Source: Georgenia satyanarayanai (GTDB lineage: Bacteria; Actinomycetota; Actinomycetes; Actinomycetales; Actinomycetaceae). From it: a DNA stretch of 64,000 nucleotides. Below the pieces are notes generated by a model that worked only from the letters and a program-made list of their open reading frames with translations, did no database searches and was not told the DNA's origin. The translations under genes and the position numbers were made by a program. The stretch covers positions 62,001 to 126,000 of the forward strand of contig NZ_UETB01000005.1 in NCBI RefSeq assembly GCF_900116375.1. The letters run 5' to 3'. This document shows, in pieces, positions 36,344-45,152 of the stretch (positions are counted from its first letter, which is position 1; each line of letters starts with the position of its first letter).

Positions 36344-37552
36344 GTGCGCGCACTGCTACTGGAGAACCCCCACGAGAACGCCGACGCAGCCCTCGAGTCC
36401 GCCGGGCTGGAGGTGGTGCGCCACACCGGCGCCATGGACGAGGACGAGCTCATCGCCGCCCTAGACGGCGTCCAGGTGCTCGGCATCCGTTCGAAGACGA
36501 CCGTCACCCGGCGCGTCCTCGAGGCCGCGCCGGACCTGCTGACGATCGGTGCCTTCTGCATCGGCACCAACCAGGTCGACCTCGGCACCGCGGCGCACCG
36601 GGGGGTGACCGTGTTCAACGCGCCCTTCTCCAACACGCGGTCGGTCGTCGAGCTCACCCTCGGGGAGATCATCGCGCTCAACCGGCGCCTCACGGCCCAG
36701 GACAGCGCCCTGCACGCGGGACGCTGGGACAAGTCCGCAGCCGGCTCCCACGAGGTCCGCGGCCGCACGCTCGGGATCGTGGGCTACGGCAACATCGGCA
36801 CCCAGCTCTCCGTCCTCGCCGAGGCGCTCGGCATGCGCGTGGTCTTCTACGACACCGCCGAGAAGCTCGCGCTGGGCAACGCCCGGCGGATGGGCAGCCT
36901 CGAGGAGCTCCTCGAGATCGCCGACGTCGTCACCCTCCACGTGGACGGCCGGGCAGGCAACGCCGGCATGTTCGGCCGCGAGCAGTTCGAGCGCATGCGC
37001 CCCGGGGCCATCTTCCTCAACCTCTCCCGGGGCTTCCTCGTCGACTACGCCGCCCTGCGTGAGCGGGTGCTGTCCGGCGCGATCGCCGGTGCCGCCGTCG
37101 ACGTCTTCCCCGAGGAGCCCAAGCGCAACGGCGACCCGTTCGACTCCGAGCTGCGCGGCCTGCCCAACGTCATCCTCACCCCGCACGTGGGCGGCTCGAC
37201 GGAGGAGGCGCAGGAGGGCATCGGCGCCTTCGTGTCGAACAAGCTCGCCTCCTACGTCCTCGACGGCACGACGACGATGAGCGTCAACGTCCCGCCGCTC
37301 GCCCTGGACCGCGCCCCCACGGCCCGCTACCGGGTCACCTACCTGCACCGCAACACCCCCGGTGCGCTCGCCCTCGTCAACCAGGCCTTCGCCGAGAGCG
37401 GGGCGAACATCGAGGGCCAGATCCTCGGCACGCGCGGCGACCTCGGCTACGTCGTCACCGACATCGGCGGGGAGCTGCCCGACGAGGCACGCCAGGCGTT
37501 GGACGAGGTCCCCGACACGATCCGCCTGCGGGTGCTGCTCACCGGTCGCTGA
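36344..37552 (+). CDS. serA: D-3-phosphoglycerate dehydrogenase with ACT domain
   Basis: A 402-residue NAD-dependent enzyme that commits 3-phosphoglycerate to serine synthesis. The NAD motif is LGIVGYGNIGTQLSVLAEAL. Catalytic residues are in NLSRGFLVDYAALRERV (Arg), the AAVDVFPEEPKRNGDPF region (Glu) and ILTPHVGGSTEEAQEGIGAF (His). The C-terminal ACT domain (YLHRNTPGALALVNQAFAES) allows serine feedback. Length and domain plan match E. coli-type SerA. I chose the GTG at 36344 (VRALLLENPHENAD); CACCAT lies 6 nt before it and could be a leaderless -10. An in-frame GTG at 36326 would add 6 residues. Confidence 0.94.
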   Translation: MRALLLENPHENADAALESAGLEVVRHTGAMDEDELIAALDGVQVLGIRSKTTVTRRVLEAAPDLLTIGAFCIGTNQVDLGTAAHRGVTVFNAPFSNTRSVVELTLGEIIALNRRLTAQDSALHAGRWDKSAAGSHEVRGRTLGIVGYGNIGTQLSVLAEALGMRVVFYDTAEKLALGNARRMGSLEELLEIADVVTLHVDGRAGNAGMFGREQFERMRPGAIFLNLSRGFLVDYAALRERVLSGAIAGAAVDVFPEEPKRNGDPFDSELRGLPNVILTPHVGGSTEEAQEGIGAFVSNKLASYVLDGTTTMSVNVPPLALDRAPTARYRVTYLHRNTPGALALVNQAFAESGANIEGQILGTRGDLGYVVTDIGGELPDEARQALDEVPDTIRLRVLLTGR

Positions 37553-37578
37553 CGGCCGGGCCGCACTACCGTGAGGCC

Positions 37579-38604
37579 ATGACCTACCAGCCCGCGCCCG
37601 ACCGATACGACTCGATGACCTACCGCCGCTGCGGGCGCAGCGGCCTCGACCTGCCCGCCATCGCCCTGGGGCTGTGGCAGAACTTCGGCCACGGCCACGC
37701 CGAGCAGACCCAGCGGGAGATCGTCCTGCACGCCGTCGACCGCGGCGTCACGCACATCGACCTCGCCAACAACTACGGCCCGCCGCCCGGCGCGGCCGAG
37801 TCCTTCTTCGGGCGGCTCCTCGCCGCAGACCTCGCCCCCTACCGCGACGAGCTCGTCGTCTCGACCAAGGCCGGGTACCGGATGTGGCCCGGGCCGTACG
37901 GGGAGTGGGGCTCGCGCAAGTACCTCCTGTCCTCCCTCGACGCCTCCCTGCGCCGTCTGGGGCTCGACTACGTCGACATCTTCTACTCCCACCGCGACGA
38001 CCCGAGGACTCCGCTGCACGAGACGATGGGGGCGCTGAAGACCGCCGTCGACTCGGGCCGCGCGCTGTACGCGGGCATCTCCTCCTACACCGCCGAGCGC
38101 GCCGCCGAGGCGGTGGCCGTGGCCGAGGAGATCGGGCTGACGCTGCTCGTCCACCAGCCCTCCTACTCGATGCTCAACCGCTGGGTCGAGGAGGGCAGCC
38201 CCTCGGTCCTGGACGTCACCGAGGAGGCGGGCATGGGCAACGTCGTCTTCTCCCCGCTCGCGCAGGGGATGCTCACCGAGAAGTACCTCGACGGCATCCC
38301 GGCGGACTCCCGCGCCGCCCGCGGCGGCCCGCTGAGCGAGGACTTCCTCACCGAGCAGACGCTCACGCACGTCAGAGCGCTGGCGGAGATCGCACGCGAG
38401 CGCGGCCAGACCCTGGCCCAGCTCGCGATCGCGTGGGTGCTGCGCGACACGCGCGTGACGACGGCGCTCGTCGGCGCCTCGAGCGTCACCCAGCTCGACG
38501 ACTCCCTCGCGGCGCTGGACGACCTCGAGATCAGCGCGGAGGAGCTGGAGCGGATCGACGCGCACGCCGTGGACGCCGGCATCAACATCTGGGCCCGGCG
38601 CTGA
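37579..38604 (+). CDS. Aldo/keto reductase (YghZ / AKR14-like)
   Basis: A 341-residue (alpha/beta)8-barrel NADPH-dependent reductase. The catalytic tetrad is recognisable: Asp and Tyr in THIDLANNYGPPPGAAESF, Lys in LVVSTKAGYRMWPGPYG and His in VDIFYSHRDDPRTPLHE. The loop WPGPYGEWGSRKYLLSSLDA and the AINIWARR-type C-terminus (here INIWARR) match the L-glyceraldehyde-3-phosphate reductase group, which detoxifies methylglyoxal-type carbonyls. It follows serA by 26 bp, but TACCGT 6 nt before the ATG could give a leaderless transcript of its own. Confidence 0.93.
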   Translation: MTYQPAPDRYDSMTYRRCGRSGLDLPAIALGLWQNFGHGHAEQTQREIVLHAVDRGVTHIDLANNYGPPPGAAESFFGRLLAADLAPYRDELVVSTKAGYRMWPGPYGEWGSRKYLLSSLDASLRRLGLDYVDIFYSHRDDPRTPLHETMGALKTAVDSGRALYAGISSYTAERAAEAVAVAEEIGLTLLVHQPSYSMLNRWVEEGSPSVLDVTEEAGMGNVVFSPLAQGMLTEKYLDGIPADSRAARGGPLSEDFLTEQTLTHVRALAEIARERGQTLAQLAIAWVLRDTRVTTALVGASSVTQLDDSLAALDDLEISAEELERIDAHAVDAGINIWARR

Positions 38605-38607
38605 GGA

Positions 38608-38649
38608 ACCGGTGACGGTGGCGGCTTCCCCTCCGCCACCGTCACCGGT
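38608..38649. terminator. Strong bidirectional terminator
   Basis: A perfect 17-bp stem (accggtgacggtggcgg at 38608-38624 with 38633-38649) and an 8-nt loop lies between the converging aldo/keto reductase and nrdR genes, 3 bp past each stop. Confidence 0.85.
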
Positions 38650-38651
38650 GG

Positions 38652-39173
38652 TCAGTGCGAGGCGGGCTCGCTGGCCTCCACACTAGCGGAGTCGTCGTCG
38701 GCGGGCGCCGCGGACGGCGGGTCGAGCGGGCGCTCCGCGCGCAGCGCCGTGATCGCCGTCTCGAAGTCCTCCAGGGACGTGAAGGCCGAGTAGACGCTGG
38801 CGAAGCGGAGGTAGGCGACCTCGTCGAGCTCGCGCAGCGGCCCGAGGATCGCCAGCCCGACCTCGTGGGCGTTGATCTGCGCCGCTCCGGCCGCGCGCAC
38901 CGTCTCCTCGACCTGCTGGGCGAGGAGGGCGAGGTCGTCGTCGGAGACGGGCCTGCCCTGGCAGGCCTTGCGTACTCCGGCAACGACCTTCTCGCGGCTG
39001 AACGGCTCGACGACGCCGGAGCGCTTGACGACCGACAGGCTGGAGGTCTCGATGGTCGTGAATCGGCGGTGGCAGGCCGTGCACTCGCGGCGCCGACGGA
39101 TCGCGGAACCGTCGTCCGCCGTTCGCGAGTCGATGACCCGCGAGTCCGCGTTCCGGCAGAACGGACAGTGCAC
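38652..39173 (-). CDS. nrdR: Ribonucleotide reductase repressor NrdR
   Basis: A 173-residue Zn-ribbon/ATP-cone repressor of ribonucleotide reductase genes. The Zn ribbon is [16 protein letters not shown] and [12 protein letters not shown] (four Cys). The ATP-cone starts [20 protein letters not shown]. The C-terminal 30 residues are acidic and not conserved. The GTG at 39173 has GAGGAG upstream; longer in-frame readings are not supported. It is downstream of the LysM gene on the same strand (91-bp gap), the order seen in many actinobacteria. No NrdR box is visible nearby; its targets are outside the window. Confidence 0.96.
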   Translation of the reverse strand: MHCPFCRNADSRVIDSRTADDGSAIRRRRECTACHRRFTTIETSSLSVVKRSGVVEPFSREKVVAGVRKACQGRPVSDDDLALLAQQVEETVRAAGAAQINAHEVGLAILGPLRELDEVAYLRFASVYSAFTSLEDFETAITALRAERPLDPPSAAPADDDSASVEASEPASH

Positions 39174-39264
39174 GTGAGCTCCTCGCTGCTTGGGCGGGCC
39201 ACCGCGTGGCACCGCTGGGAGCACGGTACGGGCGCTCCAGCGCGAGGTGCAAGGTTGCGCGGGC

Positions 39265-39708
39265 TCAGCCCGCCGGGACGAGGAGCTGCTGGCCCGCGAC
39301 GAGCTCGCTCGAGCCGAGACCGTTGAGCTCGACGATCTCGTCGACGACCTCGCGCACGTCCTCACCCTCCGTCGCCGTGCCGGCGGCGATGGCCCACAGG
39401 GTGTCCCCGGTCGCCACGCTCACCCGCTCCACCGGGCCCTGGTAGCCCTGCGCGTCCGCGGCCAGACCGCCCAGCCAGCTGCCGCCGGTCACGGCGGCCG
39501 TCAGCGCGACGGTGAGGACGAGCAGGGACCGCACGAGCCGGCCGCGCGCGGTGAGGCGGACCGCCGGGCGGGCGACCTCCGCCGGCCGCGTGGGCTCGAC
39601 CCGCTGCGGGACGGGAGCCACGTAGCCGGGGCCGACGAGCTGGAGGTGCCCCCTGCTCCGTGCGGGGACCTCTCGGGCCGGGACCGTGGGAATCGCTAGT
39701 GCACTCAT
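39265..39708 (-). CDS. LysM-domain membrane protein, candidate SOS division inhibitor
   Basis: A 147-residue bitopic protein with a 60-residue basic N-terminus, one membrane segment ([20 protein letters not shown]) and a C-terminal LysM ([20 protein letters not shown] ... [20 protein letters not shown]), which binds peptidoglycan. Divergent from lexA and preceded by LexA boxes, it matches in position and architecture the SOS-induced septation inhibitors (YneA, DivS, and mycobacterial Rv2719c). Inhibitor function is inferred from context. The ATG at 39708 follows AAGGAG. nrdR lies downstream. Confidence 0.88.
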   Translation of the reverse strand: MSALAIPTVPAREVPARSRGHLQLVGPGYVAPVPQRVEPTRPAEVARPAVRLTARGRLVRSLLVLTVALTAAVTGGSWLGGLAADAQGYQGPVERVSVATGDTLWAIAAGTATEGEDVREVVDEIVELNGLGSSELVAGQQLLVPAG

Positions 39709-39719
39709 CGTCTACTCCT

Positions 39720-39780
39720 TCGAACGCCTGTACGTCGAACGTCTGTGCGACACCGTACTACCCGAGGCCGACACTGTCGA
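39720..39780 (-). promoter_or_regulatory. Promoter and LexA boxes for the LysM gene
   Basis: Minus strand: TCGACA (39780-39775), 17-nt spacer, TACGGT (39757-39752). Two LexA-like boxes follow between the -10 and the start codon: 39735-39750 (TCGAACGTCTGTGCGA, one mismatch to TCGAAC-N4-GTTCGA) and 39720-39735 (TCGAACGCCTGTACGT, two mismatches). They share a base and lie in tandem over the expected transcription start. Confidence 0.7.
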
Positions 39781-39787
39781 CACGCCG

Positions 39788-39828
39788 TCGAACAGATGTT
39801 TGATCTTGGCCCGGGAGCCTTCTACGCT
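39788..39828 (+). promoter_or_regulatory. lexA promoter with overlapping LexA box
   Basis: TCGAACAGATGTTTGA (39788-39803; one mismatch to the actinobacterial SOS box) overlaps a -35 TTGATC (39800-39805). After 17 nt comes TACGCT (39823-39828), giving a leader of about 43 nt before the lexA GTG. LexA bound here would block its own promoter. Confidence 0.75.
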
Positions 39829-39877
39829 GTCGAGGACGAGCCCATCACCGACCACTGACATTCGAGGAGCACGTGCC

Positions 39878-40585
39878 GTGAACCCAGGCCAGGACGAGCC
39901 CGACGACGGCGCGACGGTCCACGAGCTCCCGGAGCAGGAGCCGCTCGACGGTGCCCTCACCGAGCGCCAGCGGCTCGTCCTCGAGACCATCCGGCGCAGC
40001 GTGGACGAGCGCGGCTACCCCCCGACGATGCGGGAGATCGGCACGATCGTCGGGCTGCAGAGCCCCTCCTCGGTCAAGCACCAGCTCACCGCGCTGGAGC
40101 GCAAGGGCTACCTGCGCCGCGACCCGAAGCGTCCGCGCGCCATCGAGATCGTCGGCACGGAGGTCCGCGGACCGCAGCTCGGCAGCCCGGAGGACGCGAG
40201 CGACGCGCCCGCCCCCACCTTCGTGCCGGTCGTCGGACGGATCGCGGCGGGCGGACCGATCCTCGCGGAGCAGGCCGTCGAGGACGTCTTCCCCCTTCCC
40301 CGCCAGCTCGTCGGGGACGGCGAGCTCTTCCTGCTCAAGGTCCGCGGGGACTCGATGATCGACGCCGCCATCTGCGACGGCGACTGGGTCGTCGTCCGCC
40401 GTCAGCCCGTCGCCGAGAACGGCGAGATCGTCGCTGCGCTGCTCGACGACGAGGCCACGGTCAAGACCTTCCAGCGCCGCGACGGCCACGTGTGGCTCAT
40501 GCCGGCGAACGAGGCCTACTCCCCCATCGACGGCGACGCCGCCCAGGTGCTGGGCCGCGTCGTGTCCGTGCTCCGGAGCCTCTAG
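39878..40585 (+). CDS. lexA: SOS repressor LexA
   Basis: A 235-residue repressor/autoprotease. The winged helix-turn-helix is [20 protein letters not shown] ... [20 protein letters not shown]. The cleavage site is in [16 protein letters not shown] (Ala-Gly bond). The catalytic Ser is in [20 protein letters not shown] and Lys in [14 protein letters not shown]. The GTG at 39878 has GAGGAG 8 nt upstream; in-frame starts further up would run through the promoter. Its stop shares the tetranucleotide CTAG with the converging ldh stop. Confidence 0.97.
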   Translation: MNPGQDEPDDGATVHELPEQEPLDGALTERQRLVLETIRRSVDERGYPPTMREIGTIVGLQSPSSVKHQLTALERKGYLRRDPKRPRAIEIVGTEVRGPQLGSPEDASDAPAPTFVPVVGRIAAGGPILAEQAVEDVFPLPRQLVGDGELFLLKVRGDSMIDAAICDGDWVVVRRQPVAENGEIVAALLDDEATVKTFQRRDGHVWLMPANEAYSPIDGDAAQVLGRVVSVLRSL

Positions 40586-41535
40586 ACCCCCAGCTCGCGC
40601 GCCACGGCGCGGATGCGCTCGGCACTGGCCCGCAGCCCGGCCTGCTCGTGCGGCGTCATGGGCGGCATCAGCCGCTCCTGGGCGCCGTCGCCGCCGACGA
40701 CCGTGGGCACCGACAGGCACACGTCGGAGATGCCGGCGTAGTCGGTGAGCAGCGTGGAGACGGGCAGCACGCGGTTCTCGGCCCGCAGCACCGCCTGGAT
40801 GATGCCGACGGCGGCGAGCGCGACCGCGTAGTTCGTCGCACCCTTGCCCTCGATGATCTTGTAGGCGGCGGTGACGACCTCCTCCGCGATGGCTCGGCGG
40901 GAGGGCTCGTCGAGGAGCGGGGCGTGGGTGCTGCTCCAGTCGAGCAGCGGGACCGCGCCGATCATCGCCGAGCTCCACAGGACCAGCTCGGAGTCGCCGT
41001 GCTCACCGACGACGTAGGCGTGGACGTTGGACGCCGCGATCCCGGTCTCCTGGGCGATGCGGTAGCGCAGGCGCGAGGTGTCCAGGACGGTGCCCGAGCC
41101 GAAGAGCTGCTCGCGCGGGAGGCCCGAGATCGCCAGGGCCGCCTGGGTGACGATGTCGACCGGGTTGGTCACCATGAGGAAGGTCGCGTCCGGGGCGACG
41201 GCGGTGAGCCTGGGGACCAGTGTGCGCATGAGGCCCACGGTGCTGGCGGCGAGGTCGAGGCGGGTCTGCCCGGGGCGCTGCTTGGCCCCGGCGGTGATGA
41301 CGACGACGTCCGCGTCACGGCAGACCTCGACGTCGTCGGAGCCGATGATCTGGGCGTGCGGCATGAACTGGATGCCGTGGGCGAGGTCCAGGGCCTCGGC
41401 CTCGACCTTCGCACGGTTGACGTCGTGCAGGACCACCCGCCGCGCCACACCCTGCATGAGCAGCGCGTACGCGAGGGTCGCCCCGACGGCGCCCGCCCCC
41501 ACGATCGCGACCGTGCTCGCTCCTGCCCGTGCCAT
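40582..41535 (-). CDS. ldh: L-lactate dehydrogenase
   Basis: A 317-residue NAD-dependent enzyme that interconverts pyruvate and L-lactate. The NAD motif is [20 protein letters not shown]. Substrate-specificity loop [14 protein letters not shown] has Gln at the lactate-specific position, where malate enzymes have Arg. Catalytic His is in [19 protein letters not shown], and the substrate Arg region is [14 protein letters not shown]. The ATG at 41535 follows AAGGAG. It is 32 bp downstream of dinG and may be the last gene of an hflX-dinG-ldh unit. It implies mixed-acid or microaerobic fermentative ability. Confidence 0.95.
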   Translation of the reverse strand: MARAGASTVAIVGAGAVGATLAYALLMQGVARRVVLHDVNRAKVEAEALDLAHGIQFMPHAQIIGSDDVEVCRDADVVVITAGAKQRPGQTRLDLAASTVGLMRTLVPRLTAVAPDATFLMVTNPVDIVTQAALAISGLPREQLFGSGTVLDTSRLRYRIAQETGIAASNVHAYVVGEHGDSELVLWSSAMIGAVPLLDWSSTHAPLLDEPSRRAIAEEVVTAAYKIIEGKGATNYAVALAAVGIIQAVLRAENRVLPVSTLLTDYAGISDVCLSVPTVVGGDGAQERLMPPMTPHEQAGLRASAERIRAVARELGV

Positions 41536-41567
41536 TGCGGCTCCTTCCGTCGTCGACGAACCCGAGC

Positions 41568-43577
41568 CTAGGGGGTCGGCGCGGGCTGTGCCGCCAGGCG
41601 CCGCAGGGCGGCGCGGGCCACCTCGCCGTCCGTCGTCGGCCACAGCGGCGGCATGGAACCGCGCAGGAAGCCGCCGTACCGGGCCGTGGCGAGCCGCGAG
41701 TCGAGGACGGCGACGACGCCGCGGTCCTCGGTCGAGCGGATGAGTCGCCCGGCGCCCTGGGCGAGGAGGAGGGCCGCGTGCGTGGCCGCCACGGACATGA
41801 AGCCGTTGCCGCCGCTCGCCGCGACGACCTCCGAGCGGGCCGAGCGGATGGGGTCGTCGGGCCGCGGGAAGGGGATGCGGTCGATGACGACCAGCCGGCA
41901 CGTGCGGCCCGGCACGTCCACCCCCTGCCACAGGGACAGCGTGCCGACGAGCGTGGCCGACTCGTCCTCGGCGAAGCGCCGCACGAGCGAGGGCAGCTGG
42001 TCCTCCCCCTGGCACAGGACCGGGGTGTCGAGCTCGCCGCGGAGTAGCTCCGCGGCCTCCTCCGCGGCCCGCCGGGAGGAGAACAGCCCCAGGGCACCGC
42101 CCCCGGAGGCCCGGACGAGCTCGACGAGCTCGCGCTGGGCGTCCTCCCCCGGCCCCTCGCGCCCCGGCGCGGGCAGGTGGCGGGCGACGTAGAGGATGCC
42201 CTGGCGGCCGTAGTCGAAGGGTGAGCCGACGTCGATGCCGTGCCAGCGCGGGCCCGGTGCCGGGCGAGGGGCGTCGTCGTCGGGCTCGAGGTGGTCGAGC
42301 AGGCTGACGCCGAGGGTGCGGGCCACCGGCGCGAAGGTGCCGCCGAGGGAGAGCGTCGCGGAGGTGAGGACGGCGGCCTTGCCGGCGAGGAGCTCGGTGG
42401 CGATCGGGCGGGCGACGTCGAGGGGCGCGAGGTGGAGGCGGGCGGCCTCGAAGCCGGTGCGCCCGCGCTCGCACCACAGGACCTCGCGGCGTTGGGCCAC
42501 GCCGTCACCGAGGAGACGCTCGGCGATCTCGTGGAGGACGACCATCGCCGAGCGGGCCATGAGACGCCCACCGGCCTCGGCGTCGCTCTCCCCGCGCATC
42601 GCGCTGATCGCCTCACGGCTGCCCGCCTCCAGGAGTGCGAGAGCGTCGAGGAGCTCGGCGGGCACCGAGCGCAGCCGCCCCGTGGGCGCGGTCTCGAGCC
42701 AGGCGCCGAGCGCGCGGCCCGCGGCGTCGAGCGCCTCGACAGCCACCCCGGTGTGCTTGCGGGCCAGCCGGGCGGTGCGGTCGACGACGGCGGTGGACAG
42801 CTCGAGCGTGGACTGTGCCGTCACCCGCTCGGCCAGCTCGTGGGCCTCGTCGACGACGAGGACCTCGTGCTCGGGCAGCACCCGGGGGGAGCCGGCCGCG
42901 GCGATGCCGAGCATCGCGTGGTTGGTGACGACGACGTCCGCCTCGTGGGCCGCTCGCCGCGCCGCCTCGGGGAAGCACTCCTCGAGCATGGGACAGCTCG
43001 CCCCGAGGCACTCGAGCTTGGTCACCGAGACCTGGCGCCAGGCCCGGTCCCCCACGCCCGGGTCGAGGTCGTCGCGGTCCCCCGTGTCCGTCTCCTCGGC
43101 CCACTCGCGCAGCCGGACGACCTGCTCGGCGAGCGGCCCGCGGGACGCACCCCCGGCATCCGCCGTGGCGGCGTCGACGGCGAAGAGGCCCGGCTCGTCC
43201 TCGGTGGGGTAGCCACCGGCGACCTTGTGCTTGCACATGTAGTTGTGCCAGCCCTTGAGGAGCGCCACCTGGGGGCGGGGGGCTCCGGAGGCGGCGACGA
43301 CGTCGGCGACGAGCGGGACGTCATGGGTGAGCACCTGGCGCTGGAGGGCGAGGGTGGCGGTGGAGACGACGGCCCGCTGGTGGTGGCGCACGGCGTGGTC
43401 GAGGACGGGCACGAGGTACCCGAGGGACTTCCCGGTGCCGGTGCCGGCCTGGACGAGCAGGGCCCGCGGCTCCCTCAGGGTGCGGGCGACCTCCTCGGCC
43501 ATCTCCAGCTGGCCCGCGCGCTCCCCGCCGCCCAGGCGGCCGACAGCGGCGGCGAGCAGCTCGGGCGTGCCGCTCAC
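41568..43577 (-). CDS. dinG: DinG-type ATP-dependent DNA helicase (XPD family)
   Basis: A 669-residue superfamily 2 helicase for R-loops and damaged DNA. Walker A (ALLVQAGTGTGKSLGYLVPV) is near residue 42, DEAH is in EVLVVDEAHELAERVTAQ, and the C-terminal SLWQGVDVPGRTCRLVVID and ALLLAQGAGRLIRSTEDRGV are motifs V and VI. Four Cys for a 4Fe-4S cluster are visible (YMCKHK, LECLGASCPM, EECFPEA). The GTG overlaps the hflX stop by 4 nt. No exonuclease domain is fused. No LexA box is seen close by. Confidence 0.93.
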   Translation of the reverse strand: MSGTPELLAAAVGRLGGGERAGQLEMAEEVARTLREPRALLVQAGTGTGKSLGYLVPVLDHAVRHHQRAVVSTATLALQRQVLTHDVPLVADVVAASGAPRPQVALLKGWHNYMCKHKVAGGYPTEDEPGLFAVDAATADAGGASRGPLAEQVVRLREWAEETDTGDRDDLDPGVGDRAWRQVSVTKLECLGASCPMLEECFPEAARRAAHEADVVVTNHAMLGIAAAGSPRVLPEHEVLVVDEAHELAERVTAQSTLELSTAVVDRTARLARKHTGVAVEALDAAGRALGAWLETAPTGRLRSVPAELLDALALLEAGSREAISAMRGESDAEAGGRLMARSAMVVLHEIAERLLGDGVAQRREVLWCERGRTGFEAARLHLAPLDVARPIATELLAGKAAVLTSATLSLGGTFAPVARTLGVSLLDHLEPDDDAPRPAPGPRWHGIDVGSPFDYGRQGILYVARHLPAPGREGPGEDAQRELVELVRASGGGALGLFSSRRAAEEAAELLRGELDTPVLCQGEDQLPSLVRRFAEDESATLVGTLSLWQGVDVPGRTCRLVVIDRIPFPRPDDPIRSARSEVVAASGGNGFMSVAATHAALLLAQGAGRLIRSTEDRGVVAVLDSRLATARYGGFLRGSMPPLWPTTDGEVARAALRRLAAQPAPTP

Positions 43578-45082
43578 GCCGACGCGGCGGCGGTGAGGTC
43601 GGCCGCGAGGACCGGGTCGACGAGCGCGGTCAGCCGCGTGCCGTCGCCCGTGTGCTCCTCGGTCAGCACCTCGCCGGTGGCGTGCGCCCGGGAGACGAGG
43701 TCGCCGCGCGAGTAGGGCACGAGGACGTCCACGCGCACCGAGGGGCGCGGGAGCAGCTCGGCGATGCGCTCGCGCAGCTCCTCGACGCCCTCGCCGGTGC
43801 GTGCCGACACCGCGACGGCGCCGGGGTAGCGGGTGCGCAGGGCCGCGACGGTGCCGGCGTCGGCGAGGTCGGCCTTGTTGAGGACGACGATCTCGGGGAT
43901 GTCGTCGGTGCCGGGGATGTCGGCGAGGACGTCGCGGACCGCCTTGACCTGGCCCTCGGGGTCGGGATGAGCGGCGTCGACGACGTGGAGGATGAGGTCG
44001 GCGTCGGCGACCTCCTCGAGGGTCGAGCGGAAGGCCTCGACCAGCTCGTGGGGCAGGGAGCGGACGAAGCCGACGGTGTCGGCGAGGGTGTAGATGCGCC
44101 CGTCCGGGGTCTCGGCACGGCGCACGGTGGGGTCCAGGGTGGCGAAGAGCGCGTTCTCGACGAGCACCCCGGCCCCGGTGAGCCGGTTGAGGAGGGAGGA
44201 CTTCCCGGCGTTGGTGTAGCCGGCGATGGCGACGGCGGGGATCTGCGCGCGGTGCCGCGAGGCCCGCTTGGTCTCCCGTGAGGGGGCCATCGCGGCGATC
44301 TGGCGGCGCAGGCGCGCCATGCGGGTGCGGATGCGGCGGCGGTCGAGCTCGATCTTCGTCTCACCGGGTCCGCGGGAGCCGATGCCGGCGCCGCCGGCGA
44401 CGCGCCCACCGGCCTGCCGGGACATCGACTCGCCCCAGCCGCGCAGGCGCGGGAGCAGGTACTCCAGCTGGGCGAGCTCGACCTGCGCCTTGCCCTCCCG
44501 GGACTTCGCGTGCTGGGCGAAGATGTCGAGGATGAGGGCGGTCCGGTCGATGACCTTGACCTTGACGACGTCCTCCAGCGCACGGCGCTGGGAGGGACTG
44601 AGCTCGGAGTCGGCGACGACGGTGTCGGCGCCCACCTCGGCGACGAGCTCGGCGAGCTCGGCCGCCTTGCCCGAGCCGAGGAAGGTGGCGGGGTCCGGGG
44701 TGGCGCGGCGCTGGAGCACGGCGTCCAGGACGATGGAGCCGGCGGTCTCGGCGAGCGCCGCGAGCTCGCGCATCGAGACCTCCGCCAGCTCGGCCTGCGG
44801 GCCGGACCACAGACCGATGAGGACGACCCGCTCCAGGCGCAGCTTGCGGTACTCGACCTCGGACATGTCCTCGAGCTCGGTCGAGAGGCCCGCGACGCGT
44901 CGCAGCGCGGAGCGCTCCTCGCGGTCGAGCTGCTCGCCGTCGAGCTCGTGACCCTCCGCGCCGCCGGACTGCAGCGCCGTCCCGGCCCGGGCGAGCACCC
45001 GGGCCACGACGTCCCGTGCGGGGTCGCGCTGCTGCACTGCGTCGTCGTCGTGATCTGCCATGGTCTCCCAGTCGTCGTCCAC
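43574..45082 (-). CDS. hflX: Ribosome-associated GTPase HflX
   Basis: A 502-residue GTPase that rescues or recycles stalled 70S ribosomes. An N-terminal HflX domain (ATFLGSGKAAELAELVAEVG, VIDRTALILDIFAQHAKSRE) and coiled coil (DRRRIRTRMARLRRQIAAM) precede the G domain: G1 AIAGYTNAGKSSLLNRLTGA, G3 LADTVGFVRSLPHELVEAF, G4 VVLNKADL. The GTG at 45082 lies 7 nt after GACCCT, which fits a leaderless start; an ATG at 45061 is an alternative with GGGAG only 3 nt upstream. First gene of the hflX-dinG(-ldh) unit. Confidence 0.94.
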   Translation of the reverse strand: MDDDWETMADHDDDAVQQRDPARDVVARVLARAGTALQSGGAEGHELDGEQLDREERSALRRVAGLSTELEDMSEVEYRKLRLERVVLIGLWSGPQAELAEVSMRELAALAETAGSIVLDAVLQRRATPDPATFLGSGKAAELAELVAEVGADTVVADSELSPSQRRALEDVVKVKVIDRTALILDIFAQHAKSREGKAQVELAQLEYLLPRLRGWGESMSRQAGGRVAGGAGIGSRGPGETKIELDRRRIRTRMARLRRQIAAMAPSRETKRASRHRAQIPAVAIAGYTNAGKSSLLNRLTGAGVLVENALFATLDPTVRRAETPDGRIYTLADTVGFVRSLPHELVEAFRSTLEEVADADLILHVVDAAHPDPEGQVKAVRDVLADIPGTDDIPEIVVLNKADLADAGTVAALRTRYPGAVAVSARTGEGVEELRERIAELLPRPSVRVDVLVPYSRGDLVSRAHATGEVLTEEHTGDGTRLTALVDPVLAADLTAAASA

Positions 45083-45152
45083 CGCTCCCAGGGTCCCACG
45101 GCGGCCCCCGTCCGGCGACCAGTTTTCCCCAGGCGCGGGGTAGGTTTCGTGC

